64,000 nucleotides of DNA. Source: Chloroflexota bacterium (GTDB taxonomy: Bacteria > Chloroflexota > Chloroflexia > Thermomicrobiales > UBA6265). The notes below the pieces were generated by a model that did not search any database, was not told where the DNA came from, and worked only from the letters and a program-made list of their open reading frames with translations. How positions within the stretch are numbered: position 1 is the first letter of the stretch; the number at the start of each line of letters is the position of its first letter. Below are positions 27,160-37,226 of this stretch, in pieces. The stretch covers positions 94,214-158,213 of the forward strand of contig JAEWEG010000037.1 in assembly GCA_023389575.1 (NCBI GenBank), written 5' to 3'. A program made the translations under genes and the position numbers.

Positions 27160-28040
27160 GCGCCACTACCCCTCCCGCCGTGACGGACCAGCAACCGGAT
27201 CAACCCCAGTACCTGGCGCCCAAGGCGAAGTTCGAGTGGTCGAACATCGGCTTCTGGATTGGCGCCATCGCCGTCAGCATCATCCTGATGGCTCCGCTGT
27301 ACGTGCTGTTCAAGGTCTCCGTCAGCACGGTCGCCGACGCGGCCGCGCCACGTCCGTCGTACCTCATCGAAAACATCACCTGGGCCAACTGGGAGAAGCT
27401 GCTCACCTGGGAGCGCATCGGTACTCCGCTCGAGCACAGCCTGATCGTCGCCACCGGCACCGCCATCGCGGCCATCGTCATCGCCTCCCCGGCCGCCTAC
27501 GTGATCGCCCGCCTGCCGCGGAACATCCGCTACTTCGTGGTGCTCGGCATCCTGTTCACACGCATGTTCCCAGAGGTGATCATCGCCACCCCGATCGCCA
27601 GCAACTTCTTCTCGTGGGGATTGAATGACACGAATCTCGGCCTGATCATGGCCCACCTGATTCGCGCCCTCCCGCTGGTGACCTGGATCCTGGTCGGCAC
27701 CTTCGAGGTTATACCGCGCGACCTTGAAGAGTCGAGCGCGGTCGATGGCGCGGGCAAGGTCACCACGCTCATTCGCGTGGTACTGCCGCTGGGACTCTCC
27801 GGAATCGCCGTGGCCGGCATCTTCGCGTGGCTGGATTCCTGGAACGACCTGCTCTACGCGATCTACCTGTTCCTGACCGAACGGACACTCCCGCTGGAGG
27901 TCTACTACTACGCCAACCGCGGCACCGTCACCGATGTCGCGACCTACTCGGTGATCATGACGATCCCGGTCGTGCTCATCACGCTGGTCCTGCAGCGATA
28001 TATTCGCAGCGGATACCTCAGCGGCGCCGTCAAAGGCTAA
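27156..28040 (+). CDS. Sugar ABC transporter permease, MalG type (importer 2)
   Basis: A 294-residue permease. The frame is open upstream into the previous gene, but the start is the ATG at 27156 that overlaps the previous stop; a GGAGG at 27144-27148 serves as ribosome binding site. The EAA-like loop is LEESSAVDGAGKVTTLIRVVLPL, and the C-terminus SGYLSGAVKG is typical. It forms the importer 2 channel with the preceding gene. No terminator is seen before the promoter of the binding-protein gene. Confidence 0.92.
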   Translation: MSATTPPAVTDQQPDQPQYLAPKAKFEWSNIGFWIGAIAVSIILMAPLYVLFKVSVSTVADAAAPRPSYLIENITWANWEKLLTWERIGTPLEHSLIVATGTAIAAIVIASPAAYVIARLPRNIRYFVVLGILFTRMFPEVIIATPIASNFFSWGLNDTNLGLIMAHLIRALPLVTWILVGTFEVIPRDLEESSAVDGAGKVTTLIRVVLPLGLSGIAVAGIFAWLDSWNDLLYAIYLFLTERTLPLEVYYYANRGTVTDVATYSVIMTIPVVLITLVLQRYIRSGYLSGAVKG

Positions 28041-28071
28041 CGCCGTAATCGACGACACATAACATGGCATT

Positions 28072-28113
28072 TAACCGGCGGTTATCCTGGCTAAAAAAGC
28101 CACCTGTTATACT
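28072..28113 (+). promoter_or_regulatory. Promoter with two palindromes before importer 2 binding protein
   Basis: An extended -10 TGT TATACT lies at 28105-28113, about 53 bp before the ATG at 28167. A perfect palindrome TAACCG-G-CGGTTA (28072-28084) sits just upstream of the -35 position. A second inverted repeat TGGCT-AAAAA-AGCCA (28088-28102) fills the spacer. These are good operator candidates for a sugar-responsive regulator. No regulator gene is in the window. Confidence 0.5.
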
Positions 28114-28166
28114 TGGGCCGAAACGAGGGCTAAAGCCTTCAACGGTAAAGTCCAAAGGAGGACCAT

Positions 28167-29525
28167 ATGTTGAAGAATGAACTCGATCGACAACGCCAGG
28201 CGGCAACGGGACTTGTGCGAGAGCACATGTCTGGTCGGCTGTCTCGCCGCCAGTTGCTGGCGCGTGCGGGCGTGGCCGGAATCTCCGTTCCCGTCCTGAG
28301 CTCCACGCTCGGCGCGGCTCGCGTTGCCGCGCAGGACGCCACTCCCAGCGCCTCGCCATCATCAGCTCCGGTGGAGCTTGGCAACCACGATGGCAAGACC
28401 ATCAGGGTCTCGATCGCCATGGCCGAGCAGGAAGCCACGGTGTTCAACGAGGTCGTGGTGAACGGCTTCAAGGAAGCCACCGGCGGCGATATCGAGGTCG
28501 TGAACATCGAAGCCGTCGACGTTGTCCGGACCCTGCAGGCGCAGGTGGACTCGGGCAACATCGAACTCGACATGCTGGTGCAGGACAACAATACCCTCGC
28601 GCCGCTGGTCGACGGTGGCCTGGTGGAAGAACTCCCGGAAGCGGAAGACGTCATCCCGGCCGAGATCATCCCGGCGGTGCTGGAGGTGCTCCAGTTCGAC
28701 GGCGCCTACTACTTCCTGCCAGCCCGGCCGAACGTACAAATCACCTACTACAACTCGGCCAAGTTCGATGAGTGGGGTCTCACCCCACCGGCCACCTGGG
28801 ACGAACTCGCCTCCACGGCGCAGACGATCAAGGACAACGCCGGGGTCGGACAGGTTTCGATCCAGGGTGTCGCTGGTGGCCCGGTGGGCGTGACCGTCAC
28901 CCAGTTCCTGTGGCAGGCGGGCGGCGATCCCTTGGCGATCAATTCGTCCGAGGGTCAGCAGGCATTCCAGTTCCTGCAGGACCTCAAGGACAACCTGACG
29001 CCGCAGTACCCCACCGCCACGTTTGACACCACCAACACTTACCTGCTCAACGAGAGCGTGGTGCTTGCCCAGAACTGGCCGTTCGGCGTCAACGTCATCG
29101 TTGGCGACGGCGGCAAGACCGAGGTCCTCTCGTACGCTGGCTGGGAAGGCCCGGCTGGGAACGCGCTGGTCCTCGGCGGCGACGTCTTCGGCGTCGCGAA
29201 GGGGTCCCAGAACAAGGACGTGGCGCTCGACCTCGCGCGCTTCTACCTCTCGAAGGATGTCCAGGAGCAGCTTACGGCGCTCAACGGCTGGCCATCGGCC
29301 CGGAGCGACGCCACCGGCACCGTCGAGGACTGGCAGAAGCCATACTTCGACGTGGTGAGCGAAGCGCTCGGCTACACCCAGTCGCGCCCAAACCTGGTCT
29401 ACTGGACCGACGTTGAGAACATCCTGAGCGATGCCTTCAACGACATCGTCAGCGGTGGCGCGGACGTGGCGGAGACGCTCGATCGCTACCAGGGCGAAAT
29501 CGACGCCCTCGTCAACGGCGGCTGA
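28167..29525 (+). CDS. Sugar ABC transporter substrate-binding protein (importer 2)
   Basis: A 452-residue family-1 solute-binding protein. The Tat-type signal is GRLSRRQLLARAGVAGISV with cleavage near RVAAQDATP, followed by a Pro/Ser linker. The mature part shows LDMLVQDNNTLAPLVDGG and YYNSAKFDEWGLTPPATWDELA, which are conserved hinge and lobe elements. The ATG at 28167 follows AAAGGAGGA. It has its own promoter with two palindromes and its own terminator, so it can be expressed far above the permeases. The sugar is unknown. Confidence 0.92.
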   Translation: MLKNELDRQRQAATGLVREHMSGRLSRRQLLARAGVAGISVPVLSSTLGAARVAAQDATPSASPSSAPVELGNHDGKTIRVSIAMAEQEATVFNEVVVNGFKEATGGDIEVVNIEAVDVVRTLQAQVDSGNIELDMLVQDNNTLAPLVDGGLVEELPEAEDVIPAEIIPAVLEVLQFDGAYYFLPARPNVQITYYNSAKFDEWGLTPPATWDELASTAQTIKDNAGVGQVSIQGVAGGPVGVTVTQFLWQAGGDPLAINSSEGQQAFQFLQDLKDNLTPQYPTATFDTTNTYLLNESVVLAQNWPFGVNVIVGDGGKTEVLSYAGWEGPAGNALVLGGDVFGVAKGSQNKDVALDLARFYLSKDVQEQLTALNGWPSARSDATGTVEDWQKPYFDVVSEALGYTQSRPNLVYWTDVENILSDAFNDIVSGGADVAETLDRYQGEIDALVNGG

Positions 29526-29558
29526 TCAACTCCTTCGTCAATGCACAAACATGACACG

Positions 29559-29581
29559 GGCCCCCGGTTTATCCGGGGGCC
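29559..29581 (+). terminator. Terminator after importer 2 binding protein
   Basis: GGCCCCCGG (29559-29567), loop TTTAT, CCGGGGGCC (29573-29581), extended by weaker outer pairs and followed by TGTTTCGTT. Confidence 0.88.
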
Positions 29582-29678
29582 TGTTTCGTTGCCCGGGATC
29601 AGATTCGGTTCACTCGAAAGAGGGGAAGCTTCCCAGGCGGCGATCACTCCAGAACGCGCACGAAGTCCCAATGAACAA

Positions 29679-29713
29679 GAAGGACGGGAGAGATGTCATC
29701 CCGCCCGTCCTTC
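29679..29713 (-). terminator. Terminator of importer 3 operon
   Basis: A 10-bp stem (29679-29688 with 29704-29713) with a 15-base loop that can pair further inside. On the minus strand it is followed by TTGTTCATT. It lies 28 bp after the stop of the MalG-type gene. Confidence 0.7.
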
Positions 29714-29740
29714 TCTGAATTTGAATCGCTTTGGTGGTGC

Positions 29741-30670
29741 TTATCCCTTCACGGCGCCCGCCGTCAGGCCGGCGACGATCCGCCGCTGCACGATCAGCAC
29801 GCCGATCAGCAGTGGCACGGTCACCACCACCGCCGCCGCCATCCGAACCGCGAATGGAAGCTCGAATGATTGATTCCCGGTGAACTCCGAGATCGCCACC
29901 TGAACCGTCTTTGAGCTTTCGGTGAGGGTGAACGTCCGCGCGAAGAGGTACTCCGACCAGGCCGCGATAAACGCCAGCAGCGCCGTCGTCACCATCCCCG
30001 GAATCGCCAGCGGCATCAGGATTTGCCACAGCGCCTTCATCGGCGTCGCGCCGTCCACCAGGGCCGCCTGCTCAAGCTCCGCCGGCATCGCCCGGAAGAA
30101 GTTCGTCAGCACCCAGACGGTGAATGGCAGGGTGAACGTGAGGTACACGACCACCAGTCCCCACAGTGTGTTGTAGGCGTTGAACCGCTGCATCATCTGG
30201 AACAGCGAGCCCAGAATCGCGATACCAGGAAACATCGTCATCGAGAGGATGAGATACAGGATGATCGTCCGGCCACGGAAGTTCAGCCGCCCAAGCGCGT
30301 ACGCGCCGAGTGTTCCGAACAACAGCGCCAGCAGCACCACCGCGGTTGACACGATCGCCGAGTTCAGCAGCGCGCGCATGAAGTTCGAGTTGGTGAACAC
30401 CGTCTCATAATGCTCGAAGGTAATTTCCTGCGGCCAGAACTTCACTGGTGTCGTGTACAGGGCGTTCGTCGGCGTCAACGACGACACGATCGCCCAGTAG
30501 AACGGGAACAACGTATAGACGATGATGAAGGCGATCAGCAACCAGAAGCCCATCTTTCCAATGATCCGGGCGATTGGTGTGCGGTCCGGCTTGGAATACG
30601 CGGCGCGTATCCGCTCGAGTTCCGCTTCGGAGGTCTGGATGGAATTGATCCGGTTCGGTTCCACTGCCAT
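29741..30670 (-). CDS. Sugar ABC transporter permease, MalG type (importer 3)
   Basis: A 309-residue permease with a 38-residue cytoplasmic N-terminus, first helix FWLLIAFIIVYTLFPFYWAI and the EAA-like loop LEQAALVDGATPMKALWQILMP. It ends in AGLTAGAVKG. The ATG at 30670 is 2 bp from the stop of the preceding MalF-type gene, whose last codons include the ribosome binding site AGGAGGG. Last gene of importer 3. Confidence 0.93.
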   Translation of the reverse strand: MAVEPNRINSIQTSEAELERIRAAYSKPDRTPIARIIGKMGFWLLIAFIIVYTLFPFYWAIVSSLTPTNALYTTPVKFWPQEITFEHYETVFTNSNFMRALLNSAIVSTAVVLLALLFGTLGAYALGRLNFRGRTIILYLILSMTMFPGIAILGSLFQMMQRFNAYNTLWGLVVVYLTFTLPFTVWVLTNFFRAMPAELEQAALVDGATPMKALWQILMPLAIPGMVTTALLAFIAAWSEYLFARTFTLTESSKTVQVAISEFTGNQSFELPFAVRMAAAVVVTVPLLIGVLIVQRRIVAGLTAGAVKG

Positions 30671-30672
30671 CT

Positions 30673-31644
<972 letters not shown>

Positions 31645-31673
31645 GGCAAGTCCCTCTGGCGAATAACCCGGAA

Positions 31674-31706
31674 GCGGGCGAACCCCATTGGATGTGGCCC
31701 GCCCGC
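31674..31706 (-). terminator. Intercistronic hairpin in importer 3
   Basis: Arms GCGGGCG (31674-31680) and CGCCCGC (31700-31706) with an inner imperfect CCCCA/TGTGG stem lie between the binding-protein and MalF-type genes. As in importer 1 it probably lowers permease expression relative to the binding protein. Confidence 0.6.
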
Positions 31707-31754
31707 TCCTCTACTCATTCGTAGACATCGTTTGCGTATGCAGACCCAGGTCCG

Positions 31755-33182
31755 CTAGACGTCGGACATGATGTCCTCGAGCGACGACGCGAGGTCCTCG
31801 ACCCGAGACTCAACCTCCGCCGATCCGGTCAGGATCTCGTTCAACGCCGTGAAGTACTCCAGTGAGACTTCGCCGTAGAGGTCCGCCGATGGCGTCGAAG
31901 GACGCGCGACGGAACCGGTAGCGAACACATCGAACAGTTGCCCGAAGAACGGGTTCGCCGCCAGGATGTCCTCATCCTCGTAGAGCGCGCCGATGGTCGG
32001 CAGGGCCGAGCGCTCGATCGCCCGCGCCTTCTGCAGTTCCGGCGAGACCATGTACTTGGCGAACGCCTTGGCCGCGTCCTGGTTCTCCGAGTAGTTCGAC
32101 ACGAACATCTGCCAGCCACCGAGCGTGGCCGCATGGGTCGCCCCGTCCCCCTCGCCCATTGGCAACTGGGTGATGTCGAACTTGTCCTTGATCACGGAGT
32201 CATCGGCCGCGCTCAGCACGTAGGCGTACGGCCAGTTGCGGTGGAAGGCCGCGTTGCCGCCCTGCCACACACCACGGGAGTCCTCTTCCATGTAGCCGGT
32301 CACGGCCTCTGGCGCGATCGTCCCGACCCAGCTCTTCGCCAGCTCGAAGGCCGCCTTCGCCTGGTCATTGTTGACCGACACGCTGCCATCAGACTCAATG
32401 ATCGAGCCGCCGCCATTGGAGAACTGCCACTCGAGCGCGTTACAGGTCAGGCCTTCGTAGGCGCCGCCCTGGAACGTGAAGCCGGTGAACGCGGAGTTCT
32501 CGGCGGCTTCGCCTTCCTGGATGGTCGTCGCCATGTCGGTGAGTTCCTGCCAGGTCATTGGCGGTCCCTCGAACCCGTATTTCTCAAGGAGATCGGTGCG
32601 GTAGTACAGCAGGCCAGCATCCGTGAACCACGGGAGCCCAACCAGCTTACCGTCCACCGTGTTGTTTTCCTGGATCCTTTCGAAGAACTCGATGTCACCA
32701 ACCTGGTCGCTCAGGTCCACCGCGTGCGCCGCGAAGATGCCTGGCCAGATCACGTCGATCTGCGCCACGTCGACATCGCTGGACTCGGCGGCCATGGTTT
32801 GCTGCAGGAACGTAAGTCGCTCGGTCGCGGACTCGGCGCCCTTGAGGTAGTTGACCGTCGCGCCGGTCTCGGCGGCGAACAGGTCGCAGCAGGCCTGGTC
32901 AAACGGCGCGCCAGGTCCATCGGACGCCAACATTACGTTGAGTTCCACGCCGGAAAGGTCAGGCAGGTCGGCGGGGGCAACGATCGACCAGCCCGCTGGC
33001 TGAGCCTCGGCCGCTGGCGAAGCATCCTGCGCCGCCGCGCCATGTGAAGCGAGAATGGTTCCCAGCATCCCGGCACTGAGTCCCATGGCCGCGCCACGCC
33101 GCATGACATCGCGGCGAGACAATCGCCCGTTGTACGAAGCCTTCATCAGCTCGTTTACGGGATTCGGCAGATACTCTTTCAC
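31755..33182 (-). CDS. Sugar ABC transporter substrate-binding protein (importer 3)
   Basis: A 475-residue family-1 binding protein that starts with GTG at 33182 after GAGGAGGATC. The Tat-type signal is GRLSRRDVMRRGAAMGLSAG with cleavage near GAAAQDASP. The mature part contains DVAQIDVIWPGIFAAHAVDL, LPWFTDAGLLYYRTDLLEKY and AAFHRNWPYAYVLS, a pattern common in trehalose/maltose and ThuE-like proteins. It is the first gene of importer 3, with its own promoter. Confidence 0.92.
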   Translation of the reverse strand: MKEYLPNPVNELMKASYNGRLSRRDVMRRGAAMGLSAGMLGTILASHGAAAQDASPAAEAQPAGWSIVAPADLPDLSGVELNVMLASDGPGAPFDQACCDLFAAETGATVNYLKGAESATERLTFLQQTMAAESSDVDVAQIDVIWPGIFAAHAVDLSDQVGDIEFFERIQENNTVDGKLVGLPWFTDAGLLYYRTDLLEKYGFEGPPMTWQELTDMATTIQEGEAAENSAFTGFTFQGGAYEGLTCNALEWQFSNGGGSIIESDGSVSVNNDQAKAAFELAKSWVGTIAPEAVTGYMEEDSRGVWQGGNAAFHRNWPYAYVLSAADDSVIKDKFDITQLPMGEGDGATHAATLGGWQMFVSNYSENQDAAKAFAKYMVSPELQKARAIERSALPTIGALYEDEDILAANPFFGQLFDVFATGSVARPSTPSADLYGEVSLEYFTALNEILTGSAEVESRVEDLASSLEDIMSDV

Positions 33183-33331
33183 TGGTGATCCTCCTCAGGT
33201 CAACCAAAAAGGGAAGGGCGGCGCACCATCGCGCCTGTTTCCGTCCGGCACCACAACATTGCCACGAGAATGTAGTTGCGGTAGCCGCGTAACTCCTCCC
33301 CGGAGGCTCTTCCGTTTGAGACTCTGCACCA

Positions 33332-33360
33332 GTGTTACTATCTTTTCCGATCCCCGTCAA
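33332..33360 (-). promoter_or_regulatory. Putative promoter of importer 3
   Basis: On the minus strand, TTGACG (33355-33360) and TAACAC (33332-33337) are separated by 17 bp. The -35 is 5 of 6 to consensus, the -10 only 3 of 6. It would give a leader of about 140 bases. The space 33183-33457 (275 bp) holds nothing else recognised. Confidence 0.4.
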
Positions 33361-33457
33361 GAAGCAGCACAAGGCTTTAAAAGCGACAGCGTCGCGGCGG
33401 AACACCCGCCACGACGCTGATTTGGAGGTCTTTGCTGGACTCGAAGCCGTTCGAGTC

Positions 33458-33934
33458 CTACGCCTTCGCGGCCACCGGACGGGACGCGAGCATCCGTGGC
33501 TCGGGCTCCTCGCCGTCGGGTAGTTCGAACCTTCCGGTCTTCCGCGTCAGCCGCAACCGGTACACGATCTGGTCGTCACGGAACATCGGCCGGTCGCTGT
33601 CCTCGCCGAACAAGACCCGGTGCGCGTGCCACCGCTCCTCCTCATCGAGGAGCTCCTCGTACTCGCCATCGGCGATCACGCTCGACCACCGGTCCTCGGC
33701 CACGGCCTCGTCCACCTCGAACGACACCTTCGGTTGTGCCCGCATGACTTCGATCTTGCGTCCTGGCCCACTCACCGCGTACGCCGACTCGCCGTCGTAT
33801 CCATAGGCAAGGGGTACCAGGAACGGCCGATCCTCGCCGTCGACGGAGGTCGCGCAGCACGCGATCCGCCCCACGAGCGCCGTACTGAGCAATCGCTCGA
33901 TCTCATCGTCCCCAAGGACGTATATCTTCCCCAT
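33458..33934 (-). CDS. Pyridoxamine 5'-phosphate oxidase family protein
   Basis: A 158-residue split-barrel flavin/F420-binding-fold protein. The N-terminal LLSTALVGRIACCATSVDGEDRPFLVPL and GPGRKIEVMRAQPKVSFEVDE are the usual strands and the cofactor-phosphate-binding region seen in PNPOx-like and NimA-like proteins. The C-terminus is acidic and then basic. The enzyme activity, if any, is unknown. It starts at the ATG at 33934 with only a weak ribosome binding site. Confidence 0.85.
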   Translation of the reverse strand: MGKIYVLGDDEIERLLSTALVGRIACCATSVDGEDRPFLVPLAYGYDGESAYAVSGPGRKIEVMRAQPKVSFEVDEAVAEDRWSSVIADGEYEELLDEEERWHAHRVLFGEDSDRPMFRDDQIVYRLRLTRKTGRFELPDGEEPEPRMLASRPVAAKA

Positions 33935-34053
33935 GGCGCCTGTGTCACTCCGTGGCGGGACATTCCAACTCTGGGCACGTCAGCCAGCCCAGCCTCATGG
34001 ATGCAAGCATACTCCGTGGCACAAGGCCCGGGCTGGCCCGCCGGTTCTGTCGC

Positions 34054-35238
34054 TTACTGGTACATCACGAACAGGGGGGACGGCTCGAGGTTCACGATGT
34101 CCTCGGCGGACATCAACGGCTCGTCCTGCTGATAAAACAGCTTCACCCCGGCATACTCCACCGGCACCACGTTGTTCACGAACTCATAAGTGGACCGCTT
34201 GAGGTCTGGTGGTCCCCAGCCGTCGGCGTCGATCACCACCTGCACGCCGGCGAGCGGAACGATGGTCTCCTTGTTCGTGATCATCGATTCCTTGAACTGG
34301 TGGATGATCAGCATCTTCGGCGAAATCGACTCCTCACGCGCCAGGTCGATCAGCCATTGCTGCGCCCAAACCACGTCCTCCGCGTCGATGCTGCCGATGT
34401 GTTCGCCCGGGGTCTCCCCCTCGTCCATCGCGAATTCCGGGTCGATCGCCAGGTGAACGTGGTCCTGCGCCAGCCATGGCCGCAAGCCCTTCACGTCGTT
34501 CTCCACCGAGCGATACCCGATCTGGGCGTCGAGGATGAGCAGGAGACCGTTTTCCCGCGTGTAATCCGCGTATTCATTCAGCACGCTGCTCGGCGTGTCC
34601 AGCAGGTAACTGCCATCGGCCTGCGGCTCGCGCTGGGCTACCGACGCAATCACCTCGAACGCCAGGATCACCGGGTGGTCGGGGTCGGCCTCTTCGTACT
34701 CCGTCGCCTGCTCCCGCAGGAGTTCGAGCAGGAGGTCCATTTCGTATTCGCCCAAAATGCCCATGTCAGGGTTGCCAGGAAAGCCGTAGAAGGCGAGCAC
34801 GCGGTTGTCGGGAAACAGGCCGCCCGCCGTCGTCGGCTCTTCCTCCGCCTCGGCTGGTTCCAGCTGAAGCTGGGGAAGCACTGGCTCCTCGGTCTCGTCC
34901 TCACCGTCGCCTTCGGTGACCTGCAGCGATTCGGTGGAAATCTCCGTTTCCACCGTTGGCTTCGGGGCCGAGAACTGAATCTGCGGTGTCTCCGGAACCT
35001 CCGCCACCAGGTCTGGCGAGGTCGATCGGTGCGCCTCGCTCCCTGGTCCGGCGAACCAGAACGACCCCATGACGAGCACAAGCACCACCAGGAAGGTCAG
35101 CGCTCGTTCGCCGGGGAACCTGCCGAAGAACCGGATGACGCGGGCGTGGGCGTCCTTGCGGATTCGACGCCGCTGCTCGGGCTCTGGCTCGGGCGCGTTC
35201 ATCCATTCAGATGAAAATGGCTTCGGGGATTCGGGCAT
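34054..35238 (-). CDS. Membrane-anchored extracellular protein of unknown function
   Basis: A 394-residue protein with a basic cytoplasmic N-terminus, one membrane helix (about 47-64, FLVVLVLVMGSFWFAG), a 70-residue acidic Glu/Thr linker, then a domain of about 255 residues outside the cell. The domain starts DNRVLAFYGFPGN and contains VILAFEVIASVA, LLLILDAQIGYR, HVHLAIDPEFAMDEGE and PKMLIIHQF, a spacing of strands that suggests a TIM-barrel-like fold. I do not recognise a family. It lies 220 bp downstream of the L,D-transpeptidase gene, so a cell-envelope role is possible. Confidence 0.72.
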   Translation of the reverse strand: MPESPKPFSSEWMNAPEPEPEQRRRIRKDAHARVIRFFGRFPGERALTFLVVLVLVMGSFWFAGPGSEAHRSTSPDLVAEVPETPQIQFSAPKPTVETEISTESLQVTEGDGEDETEEPVLPQLQLEPAEAEEEPTTAGGLFPDNRVLAFYGFPGNPDMGILGEYEMDLLLELLREQATEYEEADPDHPVILAFEVIASVAQREPQADGSYLLDTPSSVLNEYADYTRENGLLLILDAQIGYRSVENDVKGLRPWLAQDHVHLAIDPEFAMDEGETPGEHIGSIDAEDVVWAQQWLIDLAREESISPKMLIIHQFKESMITNKETIVPLAGVQVVIDADGWGPPDLKRSTYEFVNNVVPVEYAGVKLFYQQDEPLMSAEDIVNLEPSPLFVMYQ

Positions 35239-35425
35239 AAGGTTCGTGGCTCACCAGGTATTGAAGGGCCCCTGGAGCGGCGATGCTACGGATGACACGT
35301 CTGCCACCCTGTGAAGGCGATGTGTGGTGATGGCCAGGTTTTCCGAAGCGGTTGCTCCGTGCCTGGGTTCGCCTCCCGCCGTAACGGCAACCTGCACTAT
35401 GCCACGTTTGTTATGGAATGACCAA

Positions 35426-35453
35426 GGTGCCGCCGTCCTCGCCTTGCGGCACC
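35426..35453 (-). terminator. Hairpin after L,D-transpeptidase gene
   Basis: GGTGCCGC (35426-35433) and GCGGCACC (35446-35453) form an 8-bp perfect stem with a 12-base loop just after the stop at 35459; on the minus strand a short TTGG follows. Confidence 0.5.
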
Positions 35454-35458
35454 GTTGC

Positions 35459-37096
35459 CTACACCGTGCGGCAAAGAACCGGCGTCCCCACCGTTGCCCA
35501 GTCCCAGAAGAACTTCGCGTCCTCCAGCAACAGGTTGAGGCATCCGTGGCTTCCTGGCCGGCCGATGGTCTCGGCGCTCTTCCACCAGGCGTAGTGCAAC
35601 GCATGGCCCCGGTCGGTGAAGTACTGCGTGAACAGCACGTCCTTCAGCACGTAGAAGTGTTCCGCGCCGATCGCGCCACTCTCCATCGTCTCGTTCGCCA
35701 CCCGCCAGTTGATGTGGAACAGCCCCGGCGGCGTCTCCCACCCTGGCATTCCGGTCGTGGTCACCACCGTTCGCACGGGATTCCGCCCCTCGTAGGCCAC
35801 CATGAGTTGCTGGGTGAGGTGAACGTCGATCCAGCGTCCTTGCTGGGGAGCGTCGGCCGAAAGCGGCGGCGGGGTCACCGGCGCCGAGCGCTGGATGTTC
35901 CGCGCGTACACGTAGCCGCCGCCCTCCAGTTGAGCCCAGGTGATCTGGTTGTCGCTCACCGCTTCGCCCCGCACCCAGTCCACTACCACGATCGGCGTTC
36001 CCATCGAGATCGTCTTCAGGCTGGTGCTGGCCGTGGTCGGCTCGCTTCGCACGTTGGTATCGCCGATGGTAACGCCTTCCCACACATCCAGTCGCCATTG
36101 CGAATCCGATACCTCTGGAAGTTCCGTGCGTTCCGCCAGGTACTGGCCCGACACCCACCCTGAGAATCCGTCCACATAGCCCGGAACCCATTCACCATGC
36201 TCACCAGTCACCGCGATGAACTCCGCGTTGTCGGGTAACACGGCCACGACTGGCGCATCGGCCGTCGCCCCAGACCGCAGTCGCAATCCGTCGGACGCCG
36301 TCACCAGCCACGAGGTTCCCCTGGTCGGTGGCGCGGGCTGGAAGGCCTGATCGCTGGCAAGGGAACCCTGCATCGCCTGAGCGTTCACGGCCCGCATCGT
36401 CACGCTGCCCGAAGGATCGACGTCCAGGACCGCGTGTTCGAATACCTGCGTGGTAATGCCGCTCTTTGTCACGGCCTGCGATATCGGTTGACCAAGCAAC
36501 TGCTCAGCGCCGTGATTGGTCCAGAACGTGCCGATATTGCCCGAGACCGAATGCGTCCCCGTACCCGCCCCCGGCACGATCGCCGTCAGCAGCGAAAGCG
36601 GCAGGTCCGCCCCTTCGATCGTGCCCTGCTCGCCTTCGTCCGGCCTGAACACGAAGGCCATCGCCTGGAAATCCTGGCGAATGCCACCTTCCTGCCCCAC
36701 GTACCGTGGCTCCGATATTGGCAATCCTGGTCCAGTCTCACCGCCGGCCAGTGTCCAGGCCGCCAGGAACGGCTCGTCGAGGTTATGTCCCGTCTCGGCG
36801 AAGTAGCGCACCGACCCCGAGCCCACGATGTCGGTCACGGTCTCCGAATCTTCGTCAGGGGAGATCGTTGGCTGTACCTCCGGCTCGATGATCTGCTCTG
36901 GCTCGTCCTCGGGTTCCACCTCCACCGTTCCGCCCCTCGGTTCGATGGGCGGCGATTCCTGTCCAAGGGCGATCCTCACCGTGGCCAATCCACCCGCCAC
37001 GAGGCCCAGCGCGCCGGCCAATGTCCGGCGGCTGATACCGGCCGCGGGAGTCGGATAAGTGGTATCGGATCGGCTGTCAGGCGAATCGAAATGCAT
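35459..37096 (-). CDS. L,D-transpeptidase with SH3-like domains
   Basis: A 545-residue secreted protein. The Tat-like signal is GISRRTLAGALGLVAGGLA, followed by an acidic linker, a domain of about 170 residues (90-260), two SH3b-like repeats (SDGLRLRSGATADAPVVAVL near 270; GDTNVRSEPTTASTSLKTI near 345) and the YkuD catalytic domain with HALHYAWW and GRPGSHGCLNL (catalytic C519). It would form 3-3 cross-links in peptidoglycan or attach proteins. The ATG at 37096 has GGAGGCC upstream. Confidence 0.92.
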   Translation of the reverse strand: MHFDSPDSRSDTTYPTPAAGISRRTLAGALGLVAGGLATVRIALGQESPPIEPRGGTVEVEPEDEPEQIIEPEVQPTISPDEDSETVTDIVGSGSVRYFAETGHNLDEPFLAAWTLAGGETGPGLPISEPRYVGQEGGIRQDFQAMAFVFRPDEGEQGTIEGADLPLSLLTAIVPGAGTGTHSVSGNIGTFWTNHGAEQLLGQPISQAVTKSGITTQVFEHAVLDVDPSGSVTMRAVNAQAMQGSLASDQAFQPAPPTRGTSWLVTASDGLRLRSGATADAPVVAVLPDNAEFIAVTGEHGEWVPGYVDGFSGWVSGQYLAERTELPEVSDSQWRLDVWEGVTIGDTNVRSEPTTASTSLKTISMGTPIVVVDWVRGEAVSDNQITWAQLEGGGYVYARNIQRSAPVTPPPLSADAPQQGRWIDVHLTQQLMVAYEGRNPVRTVVTTTGMPGWETPPGLFHINWRVANETMESGAIGAEHFYVLKDVLFTQYFTDRGHALHYAWWKSAETIGRPGSHGCLNLLLEDAKFFWDWATVGTPVLCRTV

Positions 37097-37226
37097 GGTT
37101 TAGGGCCTCCGGCGGACGATCACGCTCGGCAACTACGTGGTTCCAGGACGGGTACGCTACAGTTCGAGAACGAGAAGCTCTCTCATTCTCTATAACGTCA
37201 AAAACCCCTTGGAGGTGTTAGGCGAC

